Positions 20,683 through 32,252 of a stretch of 64,000 nucleotides of DNA are shown here, in pieces (positions within the stretch are counted from its first letter, which is position 1; each line of letters begins with the position of its first letter). Under the pieces are notes generated by a model, which was not told where the DNA came from, searched no databases, and saw only the letters and a list, made by a program, of their open reading frames with translations. Where the stretch lies: the NCBI GenBank assembly GCA_030770535.1, contig JASVEC010000004.1:186001-250000 (forward strand). Direction: 5' to 3'. A program made the translations under genes and the position numbers. The stretch comes from Batkoa obscura. Its lineage: Eukaryota > Entomophthoromycota > Entomophthoromycetes > Entomophthorales > Batkoaceae.

Positions 20683-21503
20683 TTAAATATATTGAGAAAC
20701 CCAACGGAAACCTAAACATTAAAATTAAATATCTATCAGACTACACAGTCTTTAAATAACTTACCATCCCCATAACCTTGACGCATTACAACGGAACACA
20801 TGAAAAGTTCAATTGGACGGACATCTCCAGAAGTTTTGCCACCCTATATATAAAGTTAATAAAAATTAAATTTATTTTTTAGACTATTTACTTTTCCGGT
20901 GGTTGAGAAGAGACCAAGGTGTGCTCTTAATTCTTCTTCAGAAACGGCACCTGGAGCATCAATTTTGTTACCCAAAATTAAAAATGGGGTTTTAGCTAAC
21001 TCTTCAATTGAAAGAAGGGCCTAATTTAATATTTTAACCTGTATTTTCCTTAAAAATGCTGTTTTCTGCTTACATCAAGTTCAGCTTTACTTTCGGCAAA
21101 TCTTTCTCTGTCTTGAGCATCAACTAAATAGACTATGCAGTTGACTTCTGGGAAATAATCTCTCCATAAACGACGAGCTAAAATAATTTCAATAAATGCA
21201 CTTTAAATCAAACTGTCTCGATGTTACCTTGTTGATGGCCACCAAGATCAAAAGTGGTAAAGTTAACCTTACCAATGGCTAACTCTTCAGAAGCTATAAA
21301 ATTGTTAGCCGTTGCTTTTTTATTTTAAACTTAAATTTACTTGGATGAAGAGTTGGCTGAAGGGTAGCTAGACGATCATTTTTTAACATATGTAATAAGG
21401 TAGTTTTACCGGCATTATCTAAGCCCAAAAATAAAATTTTGGCTTGTTTGTTGACCAATCCAAAGTTGGCTAATACATCCCAAAACCAGTTTACTAAAAA
21501 CAT
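20683..21503 (-). CDS. SAR1: Sar1 GTPase
   Basis: Small GTPase that starts COPII coat assembly at ER exit sites. From ATG at 21503 the protein begins [16 protein letters not shown], the amphipathic helix, then [15 protein letters not shown] (P-loop), [13 protein letters not shown] (switch I), [16 protein letters not shown] (DLGG, switch II), [29 protein letters not shown] (NKID) and [18 protein letters not shown] at the C-terminus. Five introns of about 45-60 nt. Intron 1 (21294-21340) splits the HPT codon region and restores SEELAIG. Two CCAAT boxes on the coding strand lie about 75 and 150 bp upstream. Length is about 190 residues, normal for Sar1. Confidence 0.96.
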
Positions 21504-22318
21504 CTTTTATTGTTTATAAATTCAAAAGAGAAGATACTTCTTAGCTTAATTTATTTCACTTCAAAGTGGTTTTTATTGGCTTAACTTAACCTGTTAATTT
21601 TGGCTTATGTTTAGTAGCTAAATACTTACTTCCACTTGACTTATTCTTATTGGCTAATTGAACTTAAGTGCATCCTGTCTTTATCGTTTATCCTTGCTTA
21701 AATCGCCCAGGATTTGATTCCCGCCTAATTGAAAATTTAATATCTGCCCAAAAGTGCTTAATGACTTGTTAATTCTTTTTATTTTAATTATTTTTTCACA
21801 TTTAAATAATTAGTATAGCATAAGTTTTAATTTTCAAATAAATTTCTTGCACTCAATTTATTATTGAATACGTAAGCTGATTTTAAAAATAATTAATATC
21901 ACAATGTAGTCATTTATGATGCTATTTTATAGTCACTTTATTAAAATAATTTTTAAATTGAAATAGTGAAACTTGTATTCTACAGAACGGCGAATAGGTT
22001 CAATAAAATTAAAACAAAAGTCATCTTAGTACATTATTTAAATATTACACTCTAAGTTAAATACCTATTTCGATGATAAAATGATATTTAAATCTTATCC
22101 TAATTAATTTAAAGCTCTTGATTGAGAAATTAAAACAGCAAAAGAAAATAAAGTCGCCTCAAATCTACATCTATTGGCTTAAAAAGGCAAATTTTGATGA
22201 GGATTTTATTAATTCATAAAGGGTAAATAAAAAGTTTTAGGATAAAGAGGGAATCTAAAACGATATAAAGTAAGATATCAAGTGAAATATTTGTCTATTT
22301 TTTTGTATATAATTTTTA
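21504..22318. other. intergenic between divergent SAR1 and the secreted-protein gene
   Basis: The SAR1 side carries ATTGG at 21575-21579 and 21649-21653 (CCAAT on the coding strand) and a GC-richer patch at 21680-21745. No tRNA fold or open frame was recognised there. The rest is AT-rich. Confidence 0.45.
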
Positions 22319-23257
22319 ATGCTATTCAAAAATATTATCTTGTCAATAATAACAGCCCAATTATTCGCTTATAATCTAAATAAATCGAACTCCTCAGATG
22401 TTAGCGCTATCTCTAATAAATCACATATGAGTCCAAAACATTCTAAAATGAAAGAGGAGGAGGTGAGTTTGGAGAGGCTATCCAGTTTATTAGAGGAATA
22501 TAAGAAAAGTTTAAGCTACAAAGATGCCCAAGAAGTAGATAAAAAATACAAGCAGATAGTTGATGAACAAAATAATGAAACGAATAGTGACATTAGGATG
22601 TATAATGACTATAAAAAAGATAAGGACGATAAAAAAAATAAAAAAGATAAGAAAGGTCAGGGGAAGGGAAACAGGAATGAAGCGATGCCACCAAACCGTT
22701 CTTTATTACCAGATTCAGCTAACTTAAATAAGACAGAAACACCTAGTTTAAATAAAACAGATACAGCTTATGGTATGAATGAAGCAGAAGTTCAATATGC
22801 ACCAGCGATCAATAGAAATCAGCCTCTGTATATTCGCTTTTTAGGATGGCCCTATGCCCTAAGTTCACAAACAGCTAGCCAAATCTTAGATGGAAAAAAA
22901 GTAGAACAGCTACCAATGACTCAATTAGTAGGTACAGAAGGAAGTAAAACGAGTGGGGCCCAAATTTTGTATGAAAAATTTGCGAAGGAAGTTAAAGAAG
23001 GTGAAAAAGTACCCTTGGTTTCTGTACTGTTATTGGATGACAATCGACCAAATAATGAGAAGATAGTTAAGGTGCTATTTGAAGATGGATTCGATATCAT
23101 GGCCCAAAAATGTTCATGTTATTGGGTTGATGCCTTGGAACTAAAAACTACTGTCCAGTTAAAATCATCAAACAAATACTTTTTACAGATGGTTGATACT
23201 ACCAACTCCCCTCCTAGATTTAATTCTAGATCTGGCTATTTTTCTATTCAGGTTTAG
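22319..23257 (+). CDS. secreted protein with Kre9/Knh1-like C-terminal domain
   Basis: Intronless, 312 residues. The start MLFKNIILSIITAQLFAYNL is a signal peptide. Residues about 40-130 are charged and low-complexity (EEEVSLERLSSLLEEY, then KKDKDDKKNKKDKKGQGKG), probably coil or disordered. From about residue 160 a folded domain follows: PLYIRFLGWPYALS, VPLVSVLLLDDNRP, CSCYWVDALEL, NKYFLQMVDTTNSP, SGYFSIQV. The last pieces resemble the Kre9/Knh1-type (Ser-Thr-rich GPI-anchored) beta domain, whose typical end is YxLQIVD...SGYFSI. That family acts in beta-1,6-glucan or wall assembly, but no GPI signal follows, because the protein stops right after SIQV. Role therefore inferred only as secreted or wall-associated. 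Confidence 0.6.
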   Translation: MLFKNIILSIITAQLFAYNLNKSNSSDVSAISNKSHMSPKHSKMKEEEVSLERLSSLLEEYKKSLSYKDAQEVDKKYKQIVDEQNNETNSDIRMYNDYKKDKDDKKNKKDKKGQGKGNRNEAMPPNRSLLPDSANLNKTETPSLNKTDTAYGMNEAEVQYAPAINRNQPLYIRFLGWPYALSSQTASQILDGKKVEQLPMTQLVGTEGSKTSGAQILYEKFAKEVKEGEKVPLVSVLLLDDNRPNNEKIVKVLFEDGFDIMAQKCSCYWVDALELKTTVQLKSSNKYFLQMVDTTNSPPRFNSRSGYFSIQV

Positions 23258-23899
23258 GTATTCCATTAATTACTATTACAATAAATAATTTTAATTTACT
23301 TTTTTTGTGATAATATTATTTTATAAAATTTTACATAGCAATAAACATTACTATTTATATGGTTTATTGTGATAAAATTGCTTAACCACTATTTCTAATA
23401 GTAAATTGTAATTAAAATTTAGTTAGGTTTAAAACGAACATGACAACTTAGATTTGCTTCATAATAATTTATAAAAGAAATGATTATAAATTATCTTAAT
23501 TCAGGTGATCTGGAATTAACTGATTTTTTATTCTCCAATAACATTCCATTTATTTATTTCAATTAATGTAAGAATATTATATTTAAAGTTAATAAGTATT
23601 AGCATTAAAAGGAATAGGTAAAATTCTTGCTATAATTAAAGTATTCAATAGCTTAATATTCTTACTTTTTATCTATCTTCTTTGTTAAATTTTAATACTA
23701 ACTTTGTGCTGAAATCATAATTCTAAATTTAATTTTATAATAACCCTAGATTAGCAAATTTAAAGTTGTGTTTTAACTAAGCTTATGACACTGCCTATAA
23801 AAATGAAATAAAACAGCAAAAATTTGCAAACCATTTGCCAAATTCCAAAACCCATATAAAAGCTAATTTAAACCCAAATTTTTATTTAATTCAAAATTA
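23258..23899. other. intergenic, nothing recognised
   Basis: AT-rich spacer upstream of the CABLES-like gene. No repeat copy or open frame was seen. Confidence 0.5.
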
Positions 23900-25720
23900 A
23901 TGACTACAGTAGGTGTAAACCGAAAGGCTGCCTTATCTTTTTTGTCCAACCTATCAAACTTCAATGACAACAAAAGCAATGGAAGCAACAGCGAACAAGA
24001 CGAATCAACAACTCAAGAAGCAGATAACGACTTCAAACAGAAAAGGAATAATATTGAACTTAGTTGGGACTTACCACCGGATCCCGACTTAGAAGAGGAT
24101 GAGATTCGAATACCAAGGCCTCCTTCTTCCCCTAAGAACCCTCCAAAACAGATGCGTAAGCCATTGCGTTCTAAACGTGACAAAGCTGCTACTTTATTCT
24201 TAAGTAGTATTGGATCACATGATGGAGATAAGGAAGAAGGAATAACTATAGTTACATCACCAATATCTATTTCAGATAACAAAAATAACACGGATAATAA
24301 TAACAACTATTTTATACCGACATTGGAGCGTAAACTCAGCAAAGCGAATTCCGAATTGTTAAATAATTCTTATGATTCTTCATCGTCATCAGATGATGAT
24401 ATAAATCAAGTTTCGAGAATTGGATCTTACACAGATGAAGATATCAATATCTTGGCTACCTCCAAGAGATCTAGCTATTTATCAGACCGCTCAATTTTAA
24501 AAGACCTTGCTTCAACTATTTCTACCAACATTGAACCGGTATTTGCCGAAGTATGCATCATTGAAATTATTGTGTTAAAATTAACCTTTCTATAGGATTT
24601 TTCTGAACTCAAAACAAAAACGAATCTAAACAACCAAAGTGCTAGACATCGGATACGAAACAATAAGTAAATTACAATATGAAGTAGCGAATTTAAATAA
24701 CCTTGATTATAGAGAATATGGAAAAGGAAAAACTAAAAAGAACCGTTATAGTACTTATAACTATTTATTGAATCCCAGTTTTACTTTAAAGTAACTTTAA
24801 GATAGTATATTTAAAGTTAAAATATTAACGTTACTTAAGCTCTGAAGCAAAGACAGATTATAATCCCCTAGAGTTAGATGACCCTAATCTAGAAATTGAA
24901 ATAAAGAGCGGAGGATTTAGAGATTTAATGGTAATCAAACAACTATTTACATTTAAAATGGATAACAAATATTTTAAGGATTCCCTACTCCTGTTTACAA
25001 AAGCAGGTGATAAAGATGATGACCTTGAAGATAACTTTCAAGAAACACATCCAACTGTTGATCACTCTTTAACTTTATCACATATCCGCTCTGTTAAGCA
25101 AAAGATTTTAGAAGTAGCAGTACAATTAGTAACTTTAATTAGTAGCCATTTTCGCATGACTAAATGATTTAAATATAGGATTTGGAACTTTCTTCTGTTG
25201 CTATCGCGTATGCTTTCTTTGAAAAGCTTTGTTTAAAAGTAAATTATTATTTATCATAGAAAAATATAATAATAATATTTTAGGGCTTAATTAATAAGGA
25301 TAACAGAAAAGCTAAAGGAGGTAAATTGCAAATGAATAACTCTAGAAAAAAACTAATAGATTTTATCATAGCTGTATGCTTATTTTTAGCTACAAAAGTA
25401 AATGAACACAAAAGTAAGCTTACCGGGATGATGGACGTGAGATTATTTTTTTTTTAAATTTATCATTTAATTAATTGTTTAGGCTTTTGATAGAGTATTT
25501 GATTTAAGTGATAAAGATATACATTTAGTTGAGTTTCCTACCTTTGCAGAATTAGAGTTTAGTTTGTATATACCGAAATCAGAGTTTATGCCTCACTTGG
25601 AAAGGATTTTAAATGCATCAGGTATGTATGTATGTATAAAATATGTTTATAGATATTAATTACTTTATAGAATATGAAAACATTGATGAATATGTAAATT
25701 GGAAAAACTTTTATCAATGA
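23900..25720 (+). CDS. CABLES-like cyclin-box protein
   Basis: Eight exons (23900-24550, 24596-24666, 24713-24790, 24840-25128, 25179-25238, 25284-25436, 25483-25621, 25671-25720) sum to 1491 nt, 496 residues. The first ~230 residues are disordered, rich in Ser/Asn/Asp with a Pro patch (PRPPSSPKNPPKQ). The C-terminal part carries a cyclin fold: LSHIRSVKQKILEVAVQ, DLELSSVAIAYAFFEKLCLKGLINKDNRK, FIIAVCLFLATKVNEHK, FPTFAELEFSLYIPKSEFMPHLERIL. This closely follows CABLES1/2 (DLELSTVALAYVYFEKL, VLLAAKI, FEFPVLVALEF, MPHYRRL), adaptors that link cyclin-dependent kinases with tyrosine kinases in animals. The fungal role is unknown; budding yeast has no clear equivalent that I know of. Confidence 0.8.
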
Positions 25721-26028
25721 GTTTATTTCGCAAAATATCACTATATACTGTGTTTATATAGCACTAAACTTAATAATTTATGACATGAAAGATTAATGTT
25801 AAGTAATGAATCATGTTATGAATAAATTTAAAAATAAATACTATTCCTTATAAAAATTTACATAAATAAATTAATGCATTTTAATTTATTTATATATTGT
25901 AATCTAAGTTTAAATTATCCACAATCTATTAAAGTGCCACAATACAGCATTTGATCAAAAATGCATTGAATTAATTTATTTAAATAGCGATTAAACTATT
26001 TTATAGAAATAATATTGATTGTTATAAA
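25721..26028. other. intergenic, nothing recognised
   Basis: AT-rich spacer between two plus-strand genes. Confidence 0.4.
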
Positions 26029-27575
26029 ATGGATTCAAAGAATAAAACTAACTCAAAATCTCAACATAAAGGATCCAACAAAGAAAAGTTAATAAAAAAG
26101 GAAATAAAATTAATCAAGGGATTGATGAACAATACGAAAAACAAACTTAATAAACATTTGAAGACAATATATTCCTCAGTTGAAGATACCAACTCAAATT
26201 CGCCATTTGAAATAAGTGTACATGCCTCAACTAAACAAAAGGGATGTCAAGCTATCCCCACCCCTATGGAAACGCCCTGTGATGTAAGAGCTTCGACTAT
26301 AGGTAATGTTTTTTAAATATGCTATTTATTAACATGTTATCAGGAACTGATAGCTTGGTTCAAGTTAAAAAGTATGCTTTATATTAATAACTGCACTTTT
26401 CTAAAAACGATAATAGAAAACGTTTGGATATGCTTGAGGCAGATAATCAAATTATCAAAAAGTATATCATAAGCTATTACTTATATGTCACTAAAATATG
26501 CTAGAGAATACTTGGTTCGATCTCAAATAGCTGATCAATTTAAGCCTATGGAGTTAGCAATCAAGTCCAAAGTAAACTAAAGTATAACTATATTAGCATA
26601 ACTGATTGTTGTAGCCACGATCCATTTTTGACCTTGGATTGAATGAAGAGATAGTTAAATCTATTCAAAACAAATTAACACGTTTTCCATACAAGATGAA
26701 CACTGAATTTATAAAAATTATAGGGACAAAAATTAATAATTCAACTGATATTCATTCAGTAATTGTATTATATTTTTATTCTTTCTTAATAAAAAATATT
26801 AAGGTATATCTTATCTCTGAGTGGTTAATCAAAGAAAAAAGAGATTATAATAATCTAAATCATCGTAAACGATCCGTTGGAGTTTATGGAGAATTTATCT
26901 ATCGTAATCATATTTATGGAAATAAATTTGAAGATTTAAAACAATTTCAAATAAATACTTGTTTAAATCTAATCAGAAAACATAATATTGGAAATGAAGA
27001 TGCTATTATATTGTTTTTTACAAATTTAAATAGAGGTAAGTGTATAAGCTATAAATGAATGAATCTAGTTGATTGTTTTAGATGAATTAGATTCTCTTGC
27101 AATTTCAAGAATAAACCGAATACTTGGGATTCACCCTTACAAATTAAATAAAAATATTGAAAAAGGAACAAAGGTTATGGAGTTAATAGATTATGTAGCC
27201 AATCATCAATTGAAGTTTGAAAACGTGTTTATCAATTTTCTTATATTTTCCGGATTTCTAGTAAATTGATATTTTTCAAATTAATTTTACTGATGATTTT
27301 AGATAAAAAGAAAGAGAGATAAAGATATTAAGTATGATATGCTTAAATTAGAAAACGAGGATTGGATTTCTACATTAGCAATTAGAAAATCAATCCAATT
27401 CTTTAAATGCGATTTAAAATCAAAGATATTCTGCTCCTTTATTTTATTAATAAGTTATTCTTATTTTACTGATCTTAAAATCTATTATAATAATAACTTG
27501 ACCTTCGAATGCTTCAAAACCACTGCTGATTTAATTATCCCTGAAATGGTTAGAAAGTTTTATAGCTCTAAATAA
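26029..27575 (+). CDS. unknown multi-exon protein
   Basis: I do not recognise the family. A consistent gene can be read from MDSKNKTNSKSQHKG at 26029 to the stop at 27575 with about seven introns of about 40-50 nt. Joined small exons give TDSLVQVKKKRLDMLEADNQ, EYLVRSQIADQFKPMELA and PRSIFDLGLNEEIVKSI in one open frame. A long exon holds VYGEFIYRNHIYGNKFEDL and NTCLNLIRKHNIG. Later exons hold LDSLAISRINRILGIHPYKL and LENEDWISTLAIRKSIQFF. The N-terminus is basic and disordered; the remainder is helical-looking with no membrane helix or known motif. Exon edges are by eye. Convergent with the TDP1-family gene; a MITE lies between them. Confidence 0.55.
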
Positions 27576-27648
27576 GATTACAGTTATTATAAGCTAATAA
27601 AAGAATTATATTGTATAACTAATATTTATTAAAATGATAAATCTATTT

Positions 27649-27747
27649 GGGGGTGTTTTTTTTGGCTTCATCACTTTTTCCATCTTTTAAGCGCTATTTG
27701 AGTGGAAGAATTGTTAGTAAAGTTCTTAAACATAGAAATACATCCTC
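27649..27747 (-). mobile_element. 97-bp MITE, copy 7
   Basis: GGGGGTGTTTTTTTT...AAATACATCCTC, flanked on both sides by ATTT (27645-27648 and 27748-27751). Since ATTT is not a palindrome, this is a true direct duplication. It lies between the convergent 3' ends of two genes. Confidence 0.92.
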
Positions 27748-27783
27748 ATTTGCCAATAACACTTCATGACTCTTTGCTTTTTA

Positions 27784-29838
27784 TTATAATTTATTATCAG
27801 AATAACCAAAATTTAAATTGTCTTTTCTATTTTCATTTTTGAACTCTCCAACAGAAGCTGGAAGGTCATTTTCGTTATATAAACTTGCTTCTTCAAATAC
27901 TTTTAATACCTGTTTGGGAACTTTATCCAATTTATTTGCTGGGAACACAATCCCCAACTCAAAGTTTTTTATAACTAAGTTAAACTCTTCACTTTCTTCA
28001 CTTTCTTCACTTTGGTCATAGTTTATATCTTTTTTACCTTCAACGGTTGATGGAAAACCAGAAGGTGGTGTAGGGCTTTCCATTCTTAATTTACCCCAAG
28101 CGGAAGCAGAAAAATTATGACTACCTAAATAAAACCAACCCGAAGCTAAACTAGTAAAATTATCTGACAATTTTAATTCCCTTGGAAGACATGAAAGAAA
28201 CTTAATAAATTAATATATATTATACCAACTAACAGTGCAAAAAACTCACTTTCATTCTAGTAACTGGTATCGAATACAAAATGTTTTTCAACATTGGATT
28301 AATTAAATTATTAAAATGTAAACTAAATTTGGTCTTATTTTAAAAAATATTGAATAAACTATAAACTAATTGATTTTAAAGCTTACTTTTTGTCTCTGGT
28401 ACACTTCTTGTACCGCTTTTGTTGTTGGAAAAAACAATCGGTAACAAAAACTATTATGAAATTGTTTAGATAATGCTTTTGGTGGATAGCCCATAGCACT
28501 GGATCGAAATTCTGCCATCCAAGATTGTTTGAGGTGACCTAAAGCTGTACACTGGAAAAGCAATAAAGATTTAATTGATGTTAAAATATTATATTTAATT
28601 ACCATATAATTTACATAATGGTCTTTAAAAGCTTCTGGCTTCAAAAGCTTCTTTTGTTTTACTATAGTAGATAGGGCAGGGTGACCATAATAAATATCAG
28701 ATAAGATGGAATAGGTCCCTGGAACCGAAGATACCAAATAACCCTATGTAATCTATGAATTTCTAAATAGTTTGACAATAAATCTAATTACTTCTGATTT
28801 TGAAAAATCATAACGTGAGAAACTTAATGGGATATTATACTTCATTTCAAGTTTATTAAACAGGTCCTGAAGTATCTTTCGAAACTCAAAGCTCTTTTCA
28901 CTTTCTATAGTATCCGCTTCTTTTAATGGGAAATCTTGAACATATAATATCTAGTTGAATTATTATTAAAATAAAACATTTTTAAATTAATATTTACACT
29001 ATTCGTGTTAACCCAGTCTATCTCTTCCAAATTCCCAGAGCATAGCACTATTCTTAGAAAATTATCATAGTATAAAAACTGAGTACTGTTAAGTTTATGA
29101 CGTATTATATTCTAAGTCTATTTACCATTGCTTTAATATGCATATTGGATTCATAGTGACATTTTAATACTACATTATTATAGTTGTCATTAATCGTTTC
29201 ATCCTAATAAATATATTATTTAGCCGACGTTTTAAAAAAATACTAAATAAATAATACAAGGTTACTTTTAGTTTTCTTTTTATCAGTTAAAATAATCAAA
29301 GGTACGTCTGGAAAGTTTTTACATAAAAAATCGGACTCCTTATAACTTCAATTAAAATCCCTATTCGTATCATTTATGCTTAAATTACTATGTTATAAAA
29401 CGCAATAAATGCCTTTCTGAGGTTGTCCTTTTCGTTTATTAGTTATATTCTATAGTACTAAAATAATAGTTACTGAATCTATCAACTCTTTTAATATTGG
29501 ATATTTTTCTGTATCTAATAAAAGAGTTATAAAGTATTAAAAATTAAATAAGTTTTATACCATAAGTTTCAATATCCTCTGTTTTCATACTAGAAACCAT
29601 AATACTCCCATCCTTGTATTTTAAATTTTTAACATCTTTTCTATCTTGCTCATTAAATTTTGACTATGTTTTAAAAATAAATACCAATTTTATCTTGAGT
29701 CGTATAACTTTGTTCGTGAATGTTTTTATCACAATTGTACATAAATACTTTCAGCCTTAAATAACCCACTTTTAGTTCATTGCATTTCGTTAAACATCTC
29801 CAACTCCTTTTAATAGTCACACCGGTTCTACAAATCAT
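27784..29838 (-). CDS. TDP1: tyrosyl-DNA phosphodiesterase (TDP1) family protein
   Basis: Phospholipase-D-superfamily DNA repair enzyme that removes trapped topoisomerase I and other 3' adducts. Many short introns. In order on the minus strand: an N-terminal region with KFNEQDRKDVKNLKYKDGSIM, first active motif NMHIKAM (HxK), LCSGNLEEIDWVN, VSSVPGTYSIL, ALGHLKQSWMAEFRSSAMGYPP, FFPTTKAVQEVYQ, then SGWFYLGSHNFSASAWGKL, which is the second NxS...AWG motif, and an acidic tail. Order and motifs fit the TDP1 family. In the exons I could join, the second HxK appears as TRMK, without His. Start at 29838 is the first ATG and uncertain; exon edges in the 5' half were not resolved. Confidence 0.8.
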
Positions 29839-30008
29839 TATAATTTAAACTTAATTTGGTATTTATTTATAAAACTCAGTTTTGACAGCTACCTTACTGC
29901 ACAAATTTATTGCAAAAAAATAAAAATCAATGCCAAGCGTGAAGTCAGAATTACCTTAAAGCCACCATTTAATTTTTCTCATTTTCAATTTTTATAAACT
30001 AAAAAGCA

Positions 30009-31202
30009 ATGCCAGCTCCACCACCACCACCACCGCCACCAACGGGTATGCCAGGACCACCACCTCCCCCAATTTTTGGAGGAGGCAAACCAGCTGCTTC
30101 AGGTGAGGATAGAGGTGACCTTTTAAAATCGATTCATAAAGGTGCCAAATTAAAAAAAGTCGTAACTAATGACCGTTCAGCACCAATAATAGACAGTAGG
30201 TATTTAATAGCTTTTTTGAATTTAACTAACACTTAATATAGGTAAAAGCAAAGGCCCTAGTGCTAGTGTAAGTAACAGTGCACCTTCCAGTGCTGGATTT
30301 TCTCCACCATCACCAGCTCCAGGGCTTGGAGGATTGTTTGCTGGGGGTATCCCAAAATTGAAGAGTAGAGGCAATGCATCTACTGGAAAAGTGGAACCAG
30401 GTAACTATTTCTATAAAAAGTGATCGTTTAACTTATTGTTCCAGTTACTTCCCCAGAAGTACGCTCTTCAGTTATAACTAATACACAAAGTTGGAAACAA
30501 CCTAACAATTCTAATGTAACAGGAGGTACTAACAAAGCATCTTTTATACCACAAAAACCACCTTCAAATTTTGCTGCGCCACCTCCGCCACCAAACTTTC
30601 GTCCACCAACAGCTCCAAATAACAAAATACCTCCACCACCTCCAGTGAATAATTTACCTGCTCGCCCAGCTCCGCCTCTAATGAATAGTTTACCTGCTCG
30701 CCCAGCAGCCCCACCAAGTAACTTACCACCACCTCCAGTAAGAAATATACCGCCACCACCAAGGCCTTCTTTTTCGCCACCTCCACCGATTCCCAGTAAT
30801 GTAAACAGTAATCCAAACGGAAGCTTAAGAAAAGTACCCCCTCCCCCTCCTCCAAGTAATACTAACAACCGTGCACCCCCTGAACCACCAAGGGGACGTA
30901 TGCCACCACCACCTATACCAAGCTCAAACGGTACCAACGGAATAAGTCAATCACTTCGACAAGCTCCAAAAGCTTTAAATCAAGAAAATTTGGGTAAGAA
31001 ACAATTTCAAACAATTAATGGACCACCAAGTGCAAATCAATCTGGTGCTAGGTTTACATCACGTAAGTTTTGAAATGTTTTTTATATCAATTTGTATTAA
31101 TAGTTCGTTTTAGCTTCTCACCCAAGTACTAGGGAAGGTAAATGGACATTCAAATCTCATACTGAATTTCCAGAACCTAAACCAGTGTCGTACTATCGTT
31201 GA
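30009..31202 (+). CDS. VRP1: verprolin / WIP-family protein
   Basis: Actin-regulatory partner of WASP (Las17). Four exons (30009-30195, 30242-30400, 30445-31062, 31114-31202) sum to 1053 nt, 350 residues. It begins MPAPPPPPPPPTGMPGP, followed by a WH2 actin-binding motif, GDLLKSIHKGAKLKKVV (about residues 35-52). The middle is profilin- and SH3-binding poly-Pro, with repeated LPARPAP and NLPPPP blocks. The C-terminus GKWTFKSHTEFPEPKPVSYY is the WASP-binding segment. Full layout as in Vrp1/WIP but shorter than yeast Vrp1. Intron 1 uses GTAGGT; without it the frame closes at once. Confidence 0.92.
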
Positions 31203-31596
31203 TTAAAGGATGAATGCTTATAAAGAATAGTTTGTTTTGAGAAAGAGAAAGAGAAAGAGAAAGAGTTGGTTCTAGATTATTGATTGAAAAAGAGTCATTC
31301 AGCTTGTAAATAAGTGATTGTGATTAAGTAAAAAAAATTTATCGGTTAATAAGATGGCTTTAAAGTAATTAGTTACACACTTTTTTTATTATTATTTAAT
31401 TTGTTAATGCTCTTTTTTATTTGTTTTTTTTTAAAGTTTTGTTGCTGTGGATTTTTCAGATACTGTTCAATTATGGTGTGATATATAGCTATTTCAAAGT
31501 AAAAAAGGATGTTTGTTGAAATTCTTAAATGATCTATTGATTGTTTTAAATAAAATAAAAAACTTCAGCAGTCATAAAAGTATCAAAGTAATTTAT
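31203..31596. other. intergenic between convergent genes
   Basis: Holds the 3' ends of the verprolin and TXNDC17-like genes, the GAGAAA repeat and T-rich runs near 31380-31440. Nothing else was seen. Confidence 0.45.
31238..31268. repeat. (GAGAAA)n microsatellite
   Basis: About five GAGAAA/AAAGAG units in the likely 3' UTR of the verprolin gene. Confidence 0.8.
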
Positions 31597-32252
31597 TTAA
31601 AGTTCAAAAAAAGCTTTTAATTTATCATCATCAGCGCACTCTTCTTCAATAAGTCTTTTTCCTGGTCCATGCTAAAAAAGAAAATATTAATACAACCTTC
31701 TACATAATCAATCTGATAAAAAACCCTTACCTGAGTCCATTCAATTAAAGTAGGAATAGCTTTCAAGTTAACTTCAGTATGAATTTTATAATGGTGTTCT
31801 GCATTTCCTTTGTAACTATAAAAATGAAATTAGAAAAAGCATATCAGGGATGTTATCTAGAACTATTAAACTCAAATAAAACCTTACCTATTACGATCAC
31901 CTACTGGGCATTCTAATAAAATACAATTTTCTACTTGGTTGGCGTATTTACGAATTTTTGGGTCCGCTATTATATGAGACAAAGTTTTGATTAGTCGGTA
32001 TAATTTGATCATGTTTATTTAAATTACCTATTACACAATCTGGACACCATGACTCATCAGTTTCGGATAATTCAGTACCTAAAGTGAAAGAGGATTAACA
32101 CTTGATTTAATTCCTGTCTTTTAATAAAAGAAAGGTTGAATTCCTCACTTACCGAAAAAAAGGGTAAATAATTTGGTGTAATTTTCTTCACTTAAAATTT
32201 GATTTAAAGTGTTATCAAAATCGACGATATTATTGATACGAATAGCTTTCAT
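31597..32252 (-). CDS. TXNDC17 (TRP14)-like thioredoxin
   Basis: Small cytosolic thioredoxin-fold disulfide reductase. From ATG at 32252: MKAIRINNIVDFDNTLNQIL, TKLFTLFFGTELSETDESWCPDC, an IRKYANQVENCILLECPVGDR block, YKGNAEHHYKIH, LKAIPTLIEW (cis-Pro) and a Glu-rich end, KAFFEL. The WCPDC active site, preceded by FFG...DESW, is the signature of the TXNDC17 group rather than classic WCGPC thioredoxins. Four introns, about 128 residues, the normal size. Confidence 0.92.

Noticed and set aside
21680-21745. Possible tRNA near GATTTGATTCCCGCC upstream of SAR1
   Set aside because: No matching T-stem, acceptor or anticodon arm could be formed.
30428-30937. Long Gly/Leu-rich minus-strand frame opposite verprolin
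   Set aside because: It is the complement of poly-Pro coding sequence (CCA/CCT read as TGG/AGG-type codons), a known artefact.
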